46,660 nt of DNA from Gemmatimonadota bacterium (lineage in GTDB: Bacteria; Gemmatimonadota; Gemmatimonadetes; Palauibacterales; Palauibacteraceae): the NCBI GenBank assembly GCA_029861425.1, contig JAOTZH010000003.1, forward strand, positions 1 through 46,660, in the 5' to 3' direction. The stretch's first letter is position 1. Each line of letters starts with the position of its first letter. Made by a program: the position numbers and the translations under genes. Under the pieces are notes generated by a model. It was given only the letters and a program-made list of their open reading frames with translations. It was not told the origin of the DNA and searched no databases. Shown piece after piece: positions 7,146 to 15,798 of the stretch.

Positions 7146-7714
7146 CGAGGGCCGGGGACCAGGCCCTCCGGGATCGTCTGCCCGGGTCCCTCGAAGTCGG
7201 TCGTGATCGCCGCGATCCACCAGCGGACGCCATCGAACGAGAGCTCGATGCTGTCGAGCCCGCGGATCTGTCTCGGTGGGGTCGTCCCGCCGACGAGCGG
7301 CTCGAACACCACCCAGGCGTGTGCGAGCCCCCCGAACTCGTCGACTCGTTTCGCGGCGATGGTCTCGTAGAAACCCTTGTCTTCCAGCTCGGCGTCCCTG
7401 AAGAAGTCTCGCCAATCCTGGATGAAGCCATCCACGGACATCACACGCATCGGCTGGTTCCCCCGCGGAGAGAAGACGATCACGGCTTCCTCCAGGAAGA
7501 CCTCCCGGAACATCTCCCAGTCGGGTTCGGGGCCCGGGCCGAACGAGACCATCTCGTAGAGCGCGTCGATCAGCTGGCCGGGGTCGAGCGCGGCCTGGTC
7601 GATCGAGGGTCGGTCTCGGACATCCTGGGCTCTGAGGGCGGACACGCCCCCGCTCGCTATGAGGACGAAGGCCAGGAGCGTCGTGGAGAATCGTCCCGGG
7701 ATGGTTTCACTCAT
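7142..7714 (-). CDS. Secreted NTF2-like (SnoaL-type) protein
   Basis: A 190-residue protein. ATG 7714 is chosen over ATG 7726 because GGAGAGG then has proper spacing. Residues about 8-30 form a Sec signal peptide (STTLLAFVLIASGGVSALRAQ, likely cut after RAQ). The mature part has the length and pattern of an NTF2/SnoaL-like cone fold: an initial helix (LIDALYEMV), W..F...F.EEAVI, a middle helix around DWRDFF, then beta strands with HAWVVFEP and W.IAAI. Such proteins may be binding proteins or enzymes; no catalytic set is evident. It is cotranscribed with the GNAT gene through a TTGA overlap and lies 37 bases downstream of the SDR gene. Confidence 0.66.
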   Translation of the reverse strand: MSETIPGRFSTTLLAFVLIASGGVSALRAQDVRDRPSIDQAALDPGQLIDALYEMVSFGPGPEPDWEMFREVFLEEAVIVFSPRGNQPMRVMSVDGFIQDWRDFFRDAELEDKGFYETIAAKRVDEFGGLAHAWVVFEPLVGGTTPPRQIRGLDSIELSFDGVRWWIAAITTDFEGPGQTIPEGLVPGPR

Positions 7715-7751
7715 GATCCTCTCCATGCGGACGGCGCGCTGGCCACCCGGC

Positions 7752-8453
7752 CTAGAAGGGGTTGGTCGCGAAGACGGCGAACTCCGGCACGAACCCCCGG
7801 CTGTCGACCTTCAGAGCGCCGATGATCGCGTCCGCGATCTCCCGGGCCCGAAGCTTCTTGGGCGACGGCGGTTGGTCGAAGCCGAGCTTCGACGCGAACT
7901 CGGTCATGACCTCGCTCGGGTTCACCAGCATTACGCGCACATCGTGTCGTCTCAGCTCATCTCGCCAGCACTCCGTCATGCCCCGGAGAGCGAACTTCGA
8001 AGAGCTGTATGCGGTGGACATCTGGCCACCGCGGAGCCCGGACGTCGACGAGATGTTGATCAACTCGCCGGACCCCTGCGCGATGAACTGCTTCGCCGCT
8101 TCGCGCCCCATCAGGAACGCACCGAACACGTTCGTCCGATAGACACTCTCGAGCTCTTCGAGCTCCATCTCGACGAGCGGTTTGAAGAGCCCGATGCCCG
8201 CGTTGTTTACGAGGATGTCGAGTCGCCCGTGCTTCTGCACGACTGTCGCGACCGTCGCGATGGCGTCGGCTTCGACGCCCACGTCCCCGGCGATCCAGTC
8301 GACCCCCAGTTCGTTTGCCCTGGTTTCCAGGACGTCCGCCCGACGCCCCGTGATCGTGACGCGGGCGCCATTCTCCTTCAGCGCCTCCGCGATTGCGGCC
8401 CCGATGCCTTCGCTGCCGCCCGTGATGAGCGCCACGCTTCCGTTCAAGTCCAT
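7752..8453 (-). CDS. Short-chain dehydrogenase/reductase (SDR)
   Basis: A 233-residue classical SDR. The nucleotide-binding TGGSEGIG lies at 11-18, the NNAG motif at 83-86, and the catalytic S136, Y149 and K153 have the normal S-x12-Y-x3-K spacing. TGRR near residue 35, with basic residues after strand 2, leans toward NADPH, an inference from the family. It catalyses NAD(P)-dependent alcohol/carbonyl interconversion; the substrate is unknown. It diverges from mmsA across a 119-base gap, so it could share regulation with that run, and it is followed by the NTF2-like gene on its own strand. Confidence 0.85.
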   Translation of the reverse strand: MDLNGSVALITGGSEGIGAAIAEALKENGARVTITGRRADVLETRANELGVDWIAGDVGVEADAIATVATVVQKHGRLDILVNNAGIGLFKPLVEMELEELESVYRTNVFGAFLMGREAAKQFIAQGSGELINISSTSGLRGGQMSTAYSSSKFALRGMTECWRDELRRHDVRVMLVNPSEVMTEFASKLGFDQPPSPKKLRAREIADAIIGALKVDSRGFVPEFAVFATNPF

Positions 8454-8572
8454 TTGAGGCTCCTGTCTATCGGTCGAGAGAACGAAAAGGAGGCGTTAGG
8501 TTGTCCCCCGCAATCGCGCGCGCCTGTCGCGCCTCGAAAAACGTCCGTTTGTGGCACATCAGGAGTTCCTTC

Positions 8573-10102
8573 ATGAAGGCTGTCGCCGAGCCAACTCCCA
8601 GCGCCGAGTCCGCGATACCGGCGATCCCGCACCTGATCGGAGGGGAGCGTGTGTCCGGAACCTCCGGACGCAGCGTGGCCGTGTTCGAGCCCGCCACGGG
8701 CAGACATTCGGGAGAGCTGCCGCTGGCCAGCGTGAAGGAAGTCGACGTCGCGGTGGCCTCGGCGCAGGCCGCATTCGGGCAGTGGCGCGACGTCAGCATC
8801 GCACGACGCACGAAGCTCATGTACGCGTTCCGGAACCTCGTGGCCGACAACGCCGAAGAGATCGCCCGTCGGTTGACGGCAGAGCACGGAAAGGTGTTGA
8901 GCGACGCCCTCGGAGAGGTCGCGCGCGGCCTCGAGAACATCGAGTTCGCCTGTGGGCTCGCCGAGCACCTCAAGGGGACGTACAACGAGCATGCGTCGAC
9001 CGGGGTCGACGTGTACTCCGTGAGAAGGCCACTCGGAGTCGTCGCCGGGATCACGCCGTTCAACTTCCCCGCGATGGTTCCTCTGTGGATGCTCCCGAAC
9101 GCGATCGCCTGTGGAAACACGTTCGTGCTCAAGCCGTCGGAACGGGATCCCTCGGCCCCGACCTTCATCGCCGAGCTGTTTCACGAGGCCGGTTTTCCGC
9201 CGGGGGTCCTGAACGTCGTGCATGGAGACAAGGTCGCGGTCGACCGGCTGCTCGAGCACCCCGAGGTGAAGGCCGTGAGCTTCGTCGGTTCGACGCCGAT
9301 CGCCAGGTACGTCTACGAGACCGCCGCGTCTCATGGGAAGCGCGTCCAGGCGCTAGCCGGCGCCAAGAACCACCTGGTGGTATTGCCCGACGCCGATATC
9401 GATCTTGCGGCCGACTCGGCCGTTTCCGCCGCCTATGGCTCCGCCGGCGAGCGCTGCATGGCGATCTCGGTCGCGGTCGCGGTCGGCGATGCCGCCGACC
9501 CGCTGGTCGACGCGATCGCCGCCCGACTGGAGAAGCTGCGAATCGGTCCCGGAACCGACCCCGACTCCGAGATGGGCCCGCTGATCACGCGCGAGCACCG
9601 CGACCGCGTCGCTGAGTACGTGGGGATCGGCGATTCGGAGGGAGCCACGGTCGTCGTCGACGGACGTGACGCGGAGTTCGAGGGCGACGGTTTCTTCCTC
9701 GGCGTCACGTTGTTGGATCACGTGACGGCCGACATGAGGGTCTACCAGGACGAGATCTTCGGTCCCGTTCTGAGCGTCGTCCGGGTCGAGTCTTATCACG
9801 ATGCCGTCGACCTGATGAAGAACAACCAGTGGGGAAACGGAGCGGCGATCTTCACGCGGGACGGAGGAGCCGCCCGGCAGTTTCAAGAGGATGCCGACGC
9901 CGGGATGGTGGGAATCAACGTGCCGATCCCGGTCCCGGTCGGATATCACTCCTTCGGCGGCTGGAAGGACTCGGCGTTCGGAGACACCACGATGTACGGA
10001 CCCGAAGGCATCCACTTCTACACCCGGCCGAAGGTGATGACCTCGCGGTGGCCGGACCCGTCGCGCAGCGCCGTCGATCTGGGGTTCCCGACAAACCGCT
10101 GA
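8573..10102 (+). CDS. mmsA: Methylmalonate-semialdehyde dehydrogenase (CoA-acylating)
   Basis: A 509-residue aldehyde dehydrogenase starting at ATG 8573 with AGGAG seven bases upstream. Family-specific features are clear: GITPFNFPAMVPLWM, the nucleophile C295 in GSAGERCMA, and GAKNH in place of the usual catalytic glutamate, which marks the CoA-dependent MMSDH/IolA branch. The enzyme converts methylmalonate or malonate semialdehyde to propionyl- or acetyl-CoA with NAD, in valine and myo-inositol breakdown. The downstream neighbours are the HD-domain protein, xylA and xylB, all on the same strand with short gaps. That favours a sugar or polyol setting over valine, but this is inference. Confidence 0.93.
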   Translation: MKAVAEPTPSAESAIPAIPHLIGGERVSGTSGRSVAVFEPATGRHSGELPLASVKEVDVAVASAQAAFGQWRDVSIARRTKLMYAFRNLVADNAEEIARRLTAEHGKVLSDALGEVARGLENIEFACGLAEHLKGTYNEHASTGVDVYSVRRPLGVVAGITPFNFPAMVPLWMLPNAIACGNTFVLKPSERDPSAPTFIAELFHEAGFPPGVLNVVHGDKVAVDRLLEHPEVKAVSFVGSTPIARYVYETAASHGKRVQALAGAKNHLVVLPDADIDLAADSAVSAAYGSAGERCMAISVAVAVGDAADPLVDAIAARLEKLRIGPGTDPDSEMGPLITREHRDRVAEYVGIGDSEGATVVVDGRDAEFEGDGFFLGVTLLDHVTADMRVYQDEIFGPVLSVVRVESYHDAVDLMKNNQWGNGAAIFTRDGGAARQFQEDADAGMVGINVPIPVPVGYHSFGGWKDSAFGDTTMYGPEGIHFYTRPKVMTSRWPDPSRSAVDLGFPTNR

Positions 10103-10122
10103 GCCGGCTGGAGACGGCCGGC
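10103..10122 (+). terminator. Stem-loop immediately after mmsA
   Basis: GCCGGC (10103-10108) and GCCGGC (10117-10122) can pair around an 8-base loop directly after the mmsA stop. The following bases include CCCTCTTT, only a weak T-run. It may reduce readthrough into the HD-domain gene. Confidence 0.35.
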
Positions 10123-10201
10123 GGGACCCTCTTTCGCGCGGGAGTCGCGTTTCCGACGTTGGATTGGTCGGGTCCGAGTGTCGCTAGAGAAGGAGGGTGC
10201 C

Positions 10202-11110
10202 ATGGAGGTCGATCGCCGCAAATTTCTCGCTTCCATTGGTGCCGGCGCGCTGGCCGTCATGTCGCACGAGGACCGTGCGGAGGCCCTGGAGCATTACATG
10301 GTCGACGTGCTCGACGGCGAGGATCCGCTCCACGGCGATCATGACCACGACCACGTTCCCGCGAACGCCCCCCGCACCGAGGACTTGTCCGAGCGACTCC
10401 TGGACGAGAACGAACTGCTTCGGGATGCGGCCGACGCCGAGGCGGAGCTCGCCGACCACGACGACCACGAGGCCGAGCAGGAGGCACAGGAGCAGCGGCC
10501 TCCGCGCGGGGTCGGGAATCTGTTCCGCCCCGGCGACGGCGAGTTCGAGCCCATGCCCGACAACGCGACGCTGGAGGACTTCTTCCGGCTACGCTTCGCG
10601 CCGGCGAACCACGTGCTCCAGAGCGCGACGCACGCGCTCGAGGACGGACAGCCCGAGGAGAACATCATCGCGGGCCTCCTGCACGACACCGTGCAGAACC
10701 TGATGAAGGTCGACCACGGGTGGTGGGGGGCACAGCTCTACGAACCCTACGTCTCAGAGTACATCAGCTGGGGCATCAGGTATCACGCCGCGCTCCGCTT
10801 CTATCCGGATGACCAGTACGGATACGAGTATCCCGAGCTCTACAACCGGATCTTCGGCGAGGATTACGTCCCGCCGGACTACATCCGCCAGCAGTACGAG
10901 TTCGCGAAGACACACCCGCTCTACGTGTCCGCCCGCATGATCTGCGTGAACGACACCTACGCGTTTACGGAGGGTCAGGAGGTCTCGCTAGACCCGTTCA
11001 TCGACATGATCGGACGCCACTTCAAGCAGCCGAAGGAAGGGTTGGGGTACGACAACAGCCCGGTGGCGCACATGTGGCGAACGATCGCGATGCCGAACAA
11101 CCCGCTCTGA
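10202..11110 (+). CDS. HD-domain protein, candidate PhnZ/MIOX-like di-iron oxygenase with Tat-type leader
   Basis: A 302-residue protein; AAGGAGG precedes ATG 10202. The N-terminus has a twin-arginine motif (DRRKFLAS) and a short hydrophobic stretch. An Asp/His-rich linker (about 38-48 and 85-92) and an acidic segment follow. The C-terminal half carries an HD pattern: H137, H161-D162, H172, H195 and D251. The spacings of 24 (H to HD), 23 (H to H) and 56 (H to D) are close to those I recall for PhnZ (24, 24, 57); the HD-to-third-His gap is shorter. PhnZ and MIOX are mixed-valence di-iron oxygenases, so an oxygenase is plausible, but a phosphohydrolase or a non-catalytic HD protein cannot be excluded. 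It sits between mmsA and xylA. Confidence 0.6.
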   Translation: MEVDRRKFLASIGAGALAVMSHEDRAEALEHYMVDVLDGEDPLHGDHDHDHVPANAPRTEDLSERLLDENELLRDAADAEAELADHDDHEAEQEAQEQRPPRGVGNLFRPGDGEFEPMPDNATLEDFFRLRFAPANHVLQSATHALEDGQPEENIIAGLLHDTVQNLMKVDHGWWGAQLYEPYVSEYISWGIRYHAALRFYPDDQYGYEYPELYNRIFGEDYVPPDYIRQQYEFAKTHPLYVSARMICVNDTYAFTEGQEVSLDPFIDMIGRHFKQPKEGLGYDNSPVAHMWRTIAMPNNPL

Positions 11111-11181
11111 GCGAGTCCGCCGCCGGCCACACGTCACCCTCAACCGGTCCTCGCCGACGTCGTAGCAACGAGCAGGAGGCC

Positions 11182-12522
11182 ATGACAACCGACGTGCTGA
11201 TCGGCGAGACCGAATACTTCCCGGGTCTGGGGCCCGTCTCCTTCGAAGGCCCGGGGTCCGATAACCCGCTCGCCTTCGCCTGGTACGATGCGGAGATGAT
11301 CGTGGGGGGACGCGCCTTGCGCGACCACCTCCGGTTCTCGATCGCCTACTGGCACAGTCTGGTGGGAGGGGGGCAGGACCCGTTCGGGGCATCGACCCGT
11401 CCGATGGCCTGGAACGAAGCGTCCGATCCGATGCGTGCGGCCCGCGACCGTCTGGACGCCGCGTTCGAGCTGATCACGAAGCTCGGTGTGCCGTTCTACT
11501 GCTTCCACGACCGCGACCTCGCGCCCGAGGGCGGATCGGTCGACGAGTCGGCCGATCGCCTCGCGGAGATGGTAGAGCTGGCGCGTGGAAAGCAGGACGC
11601 ATCGGGAGTGCGTCTGTTGTGGGGGACGGCGAATCTCTTCTCCCATCCACGCTACATGAACGGGGCGGCGACGAACCCCGACTTTCAGGTGCTGGCGTAC
11701 GCGGCGGCACAGGTGAAGGCCGCCCTGGATGCGACGGTGGCGCTGGGGGGCGAGAACTACGTGTTCTGGGGAGGGCGCGAAGGGTATTTCTCGCTCCTCA
11801 ACACGGACATGGAGCGCGAGCTCGACCACCTCGCGGGATTTCTCCGGCGCGCGCGGGATTATGGTCGCTCGATCGGGTTCGAGGGCGCGTATCTGATCGA
11901 ACCAAAGCCGATGGAGCCCACGAAGCACCAGTATGACTTCGACGTCGCGACGGTGATCGCCTTCCTGCGTCAGCACGACCTGACCGACGACTTCAAGCTC
12001 AACATCGAGAACAACCACGCGACTCTGGCCGGGCACACGTTCGCGCACGAAGTCGAGATCGCGGGGTCGGCGGGGCTGCTCGGGAGCCTGGACGTGAACC
12101 AGGGCGACCCGCAGAACGGTTGGGACACCGATGAGTTCCTCCACGATCTGCGCGATACGGTCGAGATGTGCCTGGCTCTGATGCGACATGGGGGGCTGGG
12201 GTCCGGCGGGATGAACTTCGACGCCAAGATCCGGCGGAGCTCGACCGACCCGGAGGACATCTTCATCGCCCACATCCACTCGATGGACACGATCGCCCGG
12301 GCGTTCATCGTCGCGAGTCGGATTCTCGAGGAGTCCGACTTTCTGGAGCTCAGACGCGAGCGCTACGCAAGCTATGATTCCGGCGCCGGAGCGCGGTACC
12401 AGGCGGGTGAGCTGGACCTCGCCGACCTCGCGCGCCTGGCTGGTGAGCTGGGAGAGCCCCCTCTGAAGAGCGGACAGCAGGAGCGCTACGAGCAACTCCT
12501 GAGCCGCTACCTGACCCGTTGA
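11182..12522 (+). CDS. xylA: Xylose isomerase
   Basis: A 446-residue protein starting at ATG 11182 behind CAGGAGG. The proton-shuttle H109 and D112 lie in [12 protein letters not shown]. The sugar/metal motifs [36 protein letters not shown] and [16 protein letters not shown] are all present and full length is normal. It interconverts D-xylose and D-xylulose with two divalent metals in the cytoplasm. The xylB GTG starts seven bases after the xylA stop, so the two form an operon. Neither a xylose transporter nor a XylR-type regulator is in the window, so the substrate may instead arrive as another pentose or polyol intermediate. Confidence 0.96.
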   Translation: MTTDVLIGETEYFPGLGPVSFEGPGSDNPLAFAWYDAEMIVGGRALRDHLRFSIAYWHSLVGGGQDPFGASTRPMAWNEASDPMRAARDRLDAAFELITKLGVPFYCFHDRDLAPEGGSVDESADRLAEMVELARGKQDASGVRLLWGTANLFSHPRYMNGAATNPDFQVLAYAAAQVKAALDATVALGGENYVFWGGREGYFSLLNTDMERELDHLAGFLRRARDYGRSIGFEGAYLIEPKPMEPTKHQYDFDVATVIAFLRQHDLTDDFKLNIENNHATLAGHTFAHEVEIAGSAGLLGSLDVNQGDPQNGWDTDEFLHDLRDTVEMCLALMRHGGLGSGGMNFDAKIRRSSTDPEDIFIAHIHSMDTIARAFIVASRILEESDFLELRRERYASYDSGAGARYQAGELDLADLARLAGELGEPPLKSGQQERYEQLLSRYLTR

Positions 12523-12529
12523 TGTCGGG

Positions 12530-14155
12530 GTGTCGAGGTTGAATCTCGCGGCTGGCGGAACGCCCTTGTTCGGGGGGCTCGACGTCTCCACACAGGGCTG
12601 CAAGCTCGTCGTCATCGATCTCGAAGCCGCGGACGTGATCCACGTGGATCGCGTGGGTTATGACGAGGACCTGCCGCAATACGGCACGAGAGACGGAGTG
12701 ATCGCGGATGCGCCCGAGGGTGTCTCGGAGTCCGATCCGCGGATGTGGATCGATGCCGTCGAGATGATCCTGGCCAGGCTCGCGTCGTCCGGGGTGCCGG
12801 GGGATCGGATCGGGGCCCTCGGCGTGTCGGGTCAGCAGCACGGTCTCGTCGCTCTGGACGCTACAGGCGGTCTGGCCCGGCCGACCAGCAAGCTCTGGAA
12901 CGATTTCTCCACGGCCGAGGAGTGCGCCCTCCTGACCGCGGCGGTCGGCGGAGTCGACGAGATGATCGCCGAGGTAGCCAATAGCCAGCGGACCGGCTAT
13001 ACGGCCGGGAAGATCTATCACCTGGTCCGCCACGAGCCGGAGGCGTATGCCCGCGCGGCGACGCTCTTCATCGTCAAGGACTTCGTGAACTGGTTCCTCA
13101 CGGGCGGGGTCGACGGCGGCGTTCGAGCGATGGAGCCCGGCGATGCCTCCGGAACGGCTCTGTGGAACCCGGCGACGGGACGGTGGTCTGAGAGACTGCT
13201 GAGCGCGATCGATCCGGGGCTGGCGGACAAGCTGCCACCGGTGGGGTCGTCCGATCGCCCGATCGGCCGGTTGGCGCCCGCGCTGGCCGATCGGTTCGGT
13301 CTTGCCCGCGACTGCCTCGTGGCCCCCGGATCGGGCGACAACATGTGCGCCGCTGTCGGCACGGGGAACGTCTGCGAAGGCGTCGTCACGATCAGCCTCG
13401 GTACGAGTGGGACCGCCGGCACGTATCGTGAAGAGCCCTTCGTCGATCCGGCGGGTGAAATCGCCTCCTATCGGGACGCGACCGGCGGATACCTGCCGCT
13501 ACTCTGCGTGTCCAACCTCGCGAACGGATACAACGAGCTCCTGCGGCTGCACGGCCTGACCCACGACGCCTTCGACGAGATCGTCGAGGCCGTCCCTCCC
13601 GCGAACGACGGGCGAGTCCTGATCCCATGGTACGCCGGCGAGCGGACGCCGGACGTTCCGAACGCGTCGCCGATCTACTTCGGCTTCGACCTCGAGAGTC
13701 TGGAACTCGCTCCATTGTGCCGGGCGGTCCTGGAGGGACATGTGCTCAACCTGCACGCCGGATTCTCGGGCATGCCGATCGACCTGCGGCGGGTCTCCGA
13801 GATGCGCTTGACTGGCGGGTTGGCACGATCGCCAGGGTGGTGTCAGACGATCGCCGACGTGTTCGATACCCCGGTCGTGCGGGTGGCGGGGGAGGGGGCG
13901 GCGCTCGGCGCGGCCCTGACGGCGGCCTGGGTCTGGCTCGCCGACCAGGGCCGGGCGGCTCCGATCGATCAGGTCGTCGACCCCTTCGTCAAGCTGGAGG
14001 GTGCAAGTCGGAAGGATCCGCGCGCCGAGCATCGGGAGGTCTACGAGCGGCTGCGGCAGCTTTACGCCGCATTGAGCGGTCGGATCAGAGGGCTGGAATC
14101 CGCCGATCCGTTCGAGCTGCGTGCCGCTTTGCTGGGCTCGCGATCCGCCAGCTGA
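12530..14155 (+). CDS. xylB: Xylulokinase (FGGY family)
   Basis: A 541-residue protein starting at GTG 12530. Visible FGGY-kinase features are GLDVSTQGCK at the first phosphate loop, GVSGQQHG at about 98-105, the catalytic base D270 in APGSGDNM, the ISLGTSGT phosphate-binding strand, and GEGAALGAAL near the C-terminus. It phosphorylates D-xylulose to xylulose 5-phosphate with ATP. It is slightly longer than the usual 480-500 residues because of a C-terminal helical tail. Placement directly behind xylA supports the xylulose assignment over other FGGY sugars. Confidence 0.93.
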   Translation: MSRLNLAAGGTPLFGGLDVSTQGCKLVVIDLEAADVIHVDRVGYDEDLPQYGTRDGVIADAPEGVSESDPRMWIDAVEMILARLASSGVPGDRIGALGVSGQQHGLVALDATGGLARPTSKLWNDFSTAEECALLTAAVGGVDEMIAEVANSQRTGYTAGKIYHLVRHEPEAYARAATLFIVKDFVNWFLTGGVDGGVRAMEPGDASGTALWNPATGRWSERLLSAIDPGLADKLPPVGSSDRPIGRLAPALADRFGLARDCLVAPGSGDNMCAAVGTGNVCEGVVTISLGTSGTAGTYREEPFVDPAGEIASYRDATGGYLPLLCVSNLANGYNELLRLHGLTHDAFDEIVEAVPPANDGRVLIPWYAGERTPDVPNASPIYFGFDLESLELAPLCRAVLEGHVLNLHAGFSGMPIDLRRVSEMRLTGGLARSPGWCQTIADVFDTPVVRVAGEGAALGAALTAAWVWLADQGRAAPIDQVVDPFVKLEGASRKDPRAEHREVYERLRQLYAALSGRIRGLESADPFELRAALLGSRSAS

Positions 14156-14173
14156 TCTCCTCCTCCGCGAGCC
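14135..14173 (+). terminator. Inverted repeat between convergent xylB and GNAT/cNMP genes
   Basis: GGCTCGCG (14135-14142) and CGCGAGCC (14166-14173) form an 8-bp stem around the end of xylB, with a 23-base loop. It is placed as expected for a bidirectional terminator between convergent genes, but the loop is long and there is no T-tract. Confidence 0.35.
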
Positions 14174-14187
14174 GGGTCGTGGAGCCC

Positions 14188-15798
14188 TCAGCTTGCGCCG
14201 CTAATGTCGAGATCGGCTTGCTTGAGCTTCTCGCCGAGCTCCCGCGCCAGGTTCCGATACAGAGCGACGCCGATATCGGGACGCTGACGGACGAGTCGCT
14301 CGAGTGGCTCGCGACCGAGGGTCCCCGCTTCCACCGGCTCGCTCGCCACCGCGGTCGCAGAATGCGGCGCCCTCGTGAGCAGCGCGACCTCCCCGACACA
14401 CCCACCCGGTCCGACCTCGCCCACGGCTCCATCCTCGCCTTCGATCGTGACGCGTCCCTCCGTCACCAGGAACATGCGGTCGCCGGGCTCCCCCCGTTCG
14501 AACAACCGTTCTCCGGTTTCGAGGCGGGTATACTCGAGTAGCCCCTCGATCCGGCCGGCCTGCTCTTCGGTGAGGTCGGAGCAGAGAAGGACATCCTCCA
14601 GAGCCCTTCGGATGCGCGGCCGCCTCTCCTGCTGACGGAGCTGTTCAAGCACGACTTCGGTGACCGTCATGGCCGCGGCGGGCAGCTCATCGGACGGTAC
14701 GACGGCAGGCTGGAGGAGACGCCACATCTTCACGACATCTCTCCTCTCGACCGCGTGGAACGAGTGGGCTGGCAGGTACGCCGCGGGTCTGTAGTCCAGC
14801 TCGAGAAGGGTGCGCTGCAGGCTGGGTGCATTCGCCGCCACGTCGATCTCGATCGTAACGAGGTCCCACTCCTCCACGGCCCGGCGTCCGAGGTCGGCGA
14901 GCAGCTGACGGGCGACCGCTTGATCGACCTGAATCAGCTCGAAGATCCGCAGATGAAGGTCCTGCCGATCGAGGATGAAGCCGACGGCGCCCACCACCCT
15001 GCCCCCGTCCCTGGCGATGAGGTAGTGCGCGTGAGTCGCGAGAAGCTTGAACCGACCGTAGTGAAGCTGGAGCGGTCCGAACACCTCGCGGTTCCGTACC
15101 CTGCCGCGTTCGATCCTCAAGAGCGACGTGTACCCTTCCGCCTGTAGCTTTTCGATCTGTACGTCCCCGCCGTGCGGATAGGGCGCTGCCTGCTCGTCGA
15201 CGATCACGTCGAGGTCGAGCCCGACGTTTTCCATCGCGAGGCCCGCGAGCGCATACGCCTCCGGGATGATTCGCGGGTGGTTGTTCCGCAGGGACAGCGC
15301 ATCGCCAAAATGGCGCATGTACAAAACGGCGTGCTCACGTGAATTCGAGAACACGAGGCCGTTCGGCAGCATGCCGACGGGTGCGAACTCGTGCCTCGTC
15401 GCGAGACGGCACGCGTAGGGGTGAATCGTCCGGGCTTCGACGATCCCGACGTGCAGTCGATCCTTGACTCGATCCAGTCGAGCGCGCATGAGGTGCGTCG
15501 CGACCCCCTGGTTTCGGAATTCCGGGTGTACCACCAGCCGGCCGAGCTCGCCGATCAGGTCCGAATAGGCACCGATCTCGAGCATGACGGACGCGGTTCC
15601 AACGAGCCGACCGCTAGCGTCCTCCGCGACGAACATGAGGGTGCCTTCCGAGAGGATCATCTTCCGGATGCTCAGATCCTCGTAGTACTGGGGGTACATG
15701 TACCCGTCCCCGTAGCCGGCAATGAAGAGCTCGATGATGGCGCCGGCGTCGGCCTCCGTTGCCTCGCGGATCTGAACGGGAGACCGGTCGTCACTCAA
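14188..15798 (-). CDS. GNAT acetyltransferase fused to a C-terminal cyclic-nucleotide-binding-type domain
   Basis: A 536-residue protein starting at TTG 15798, eight bases inside the upstream M20 gene. Residues about 8-165 form a GNAT domain with RLVVHPEFRNQGVATHL. Residues about 245-345 look like a second, degenerate GNAT unit (ARDGGRVVGAVGF, then EWDLVTIEIDVAA). Residues about 405-520 form a cNMP-binding beta barrel (RLFERGEPGDRMFLVTEG, then GEVALLTRAPHSATAVA). In the phosphate-binding cassette the usual P-R-x-A-T is P-H479-S-A-T, so the cyclic-nucleotide arginine is missing while the GE pair is kept. Mycobacterial Pat proteins combine the same two domains in the opposite order. A regulated protein or small-molecule acetyltransferase is likely; the effector is unknown. 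Confidence 0.78.
   Translation of the reverse strand: MSDDRSPVQIREATEADAGAIIELFIAGYGDGYMYPQYYEDLSIRKMILSEGTLMFVAEDASGRLVGTASVMLEIGAYSDLIGELGRLVVHPEFRNQGVATHLMRARLDRVKDRLHVGIVEARTIHPYACRLATRHEFAPVGMLPNGLVFSNSREHAVLYMRHFGDALSLRNNHPRIIPEAYALAGLAMENVGLDLDVIVDEQAAPYPHGGDVQIEKLQAEGYTSLLRIERGRVRNREVFGPLQLHYGRFKLLATHAHYLIARDGGRVVGAVGFILDRQDLHLRIFELIQVDQAVARQLLADLGRRAVEEWDLVTIEIDVAANAPSLQRTLLELDYRPAAYLPAHSFHAVERRDVVKMWRLLQPAVVPSDELPAAAMTVTEVVLEQLRQQERRPRIRRALEDVLLCSDLTEEQAGRIEGLLEYTRLETGERLFERGEPGDRMFLVTEGRVTIEGEDGAVGEVGPGGCVGEVALLTRAPHSATAVASEPVEAGTLGREPLERLVRQRPDIGVALYRNLARELGEKLKQADLDISGAS

Noticed and set aside
11140..12615. Long - strand open frame (about 491 codons) over xylA
   Set aside because: Antisense shadow of an unmistakable xylose isomerase; an effect of GC-rich codon use.
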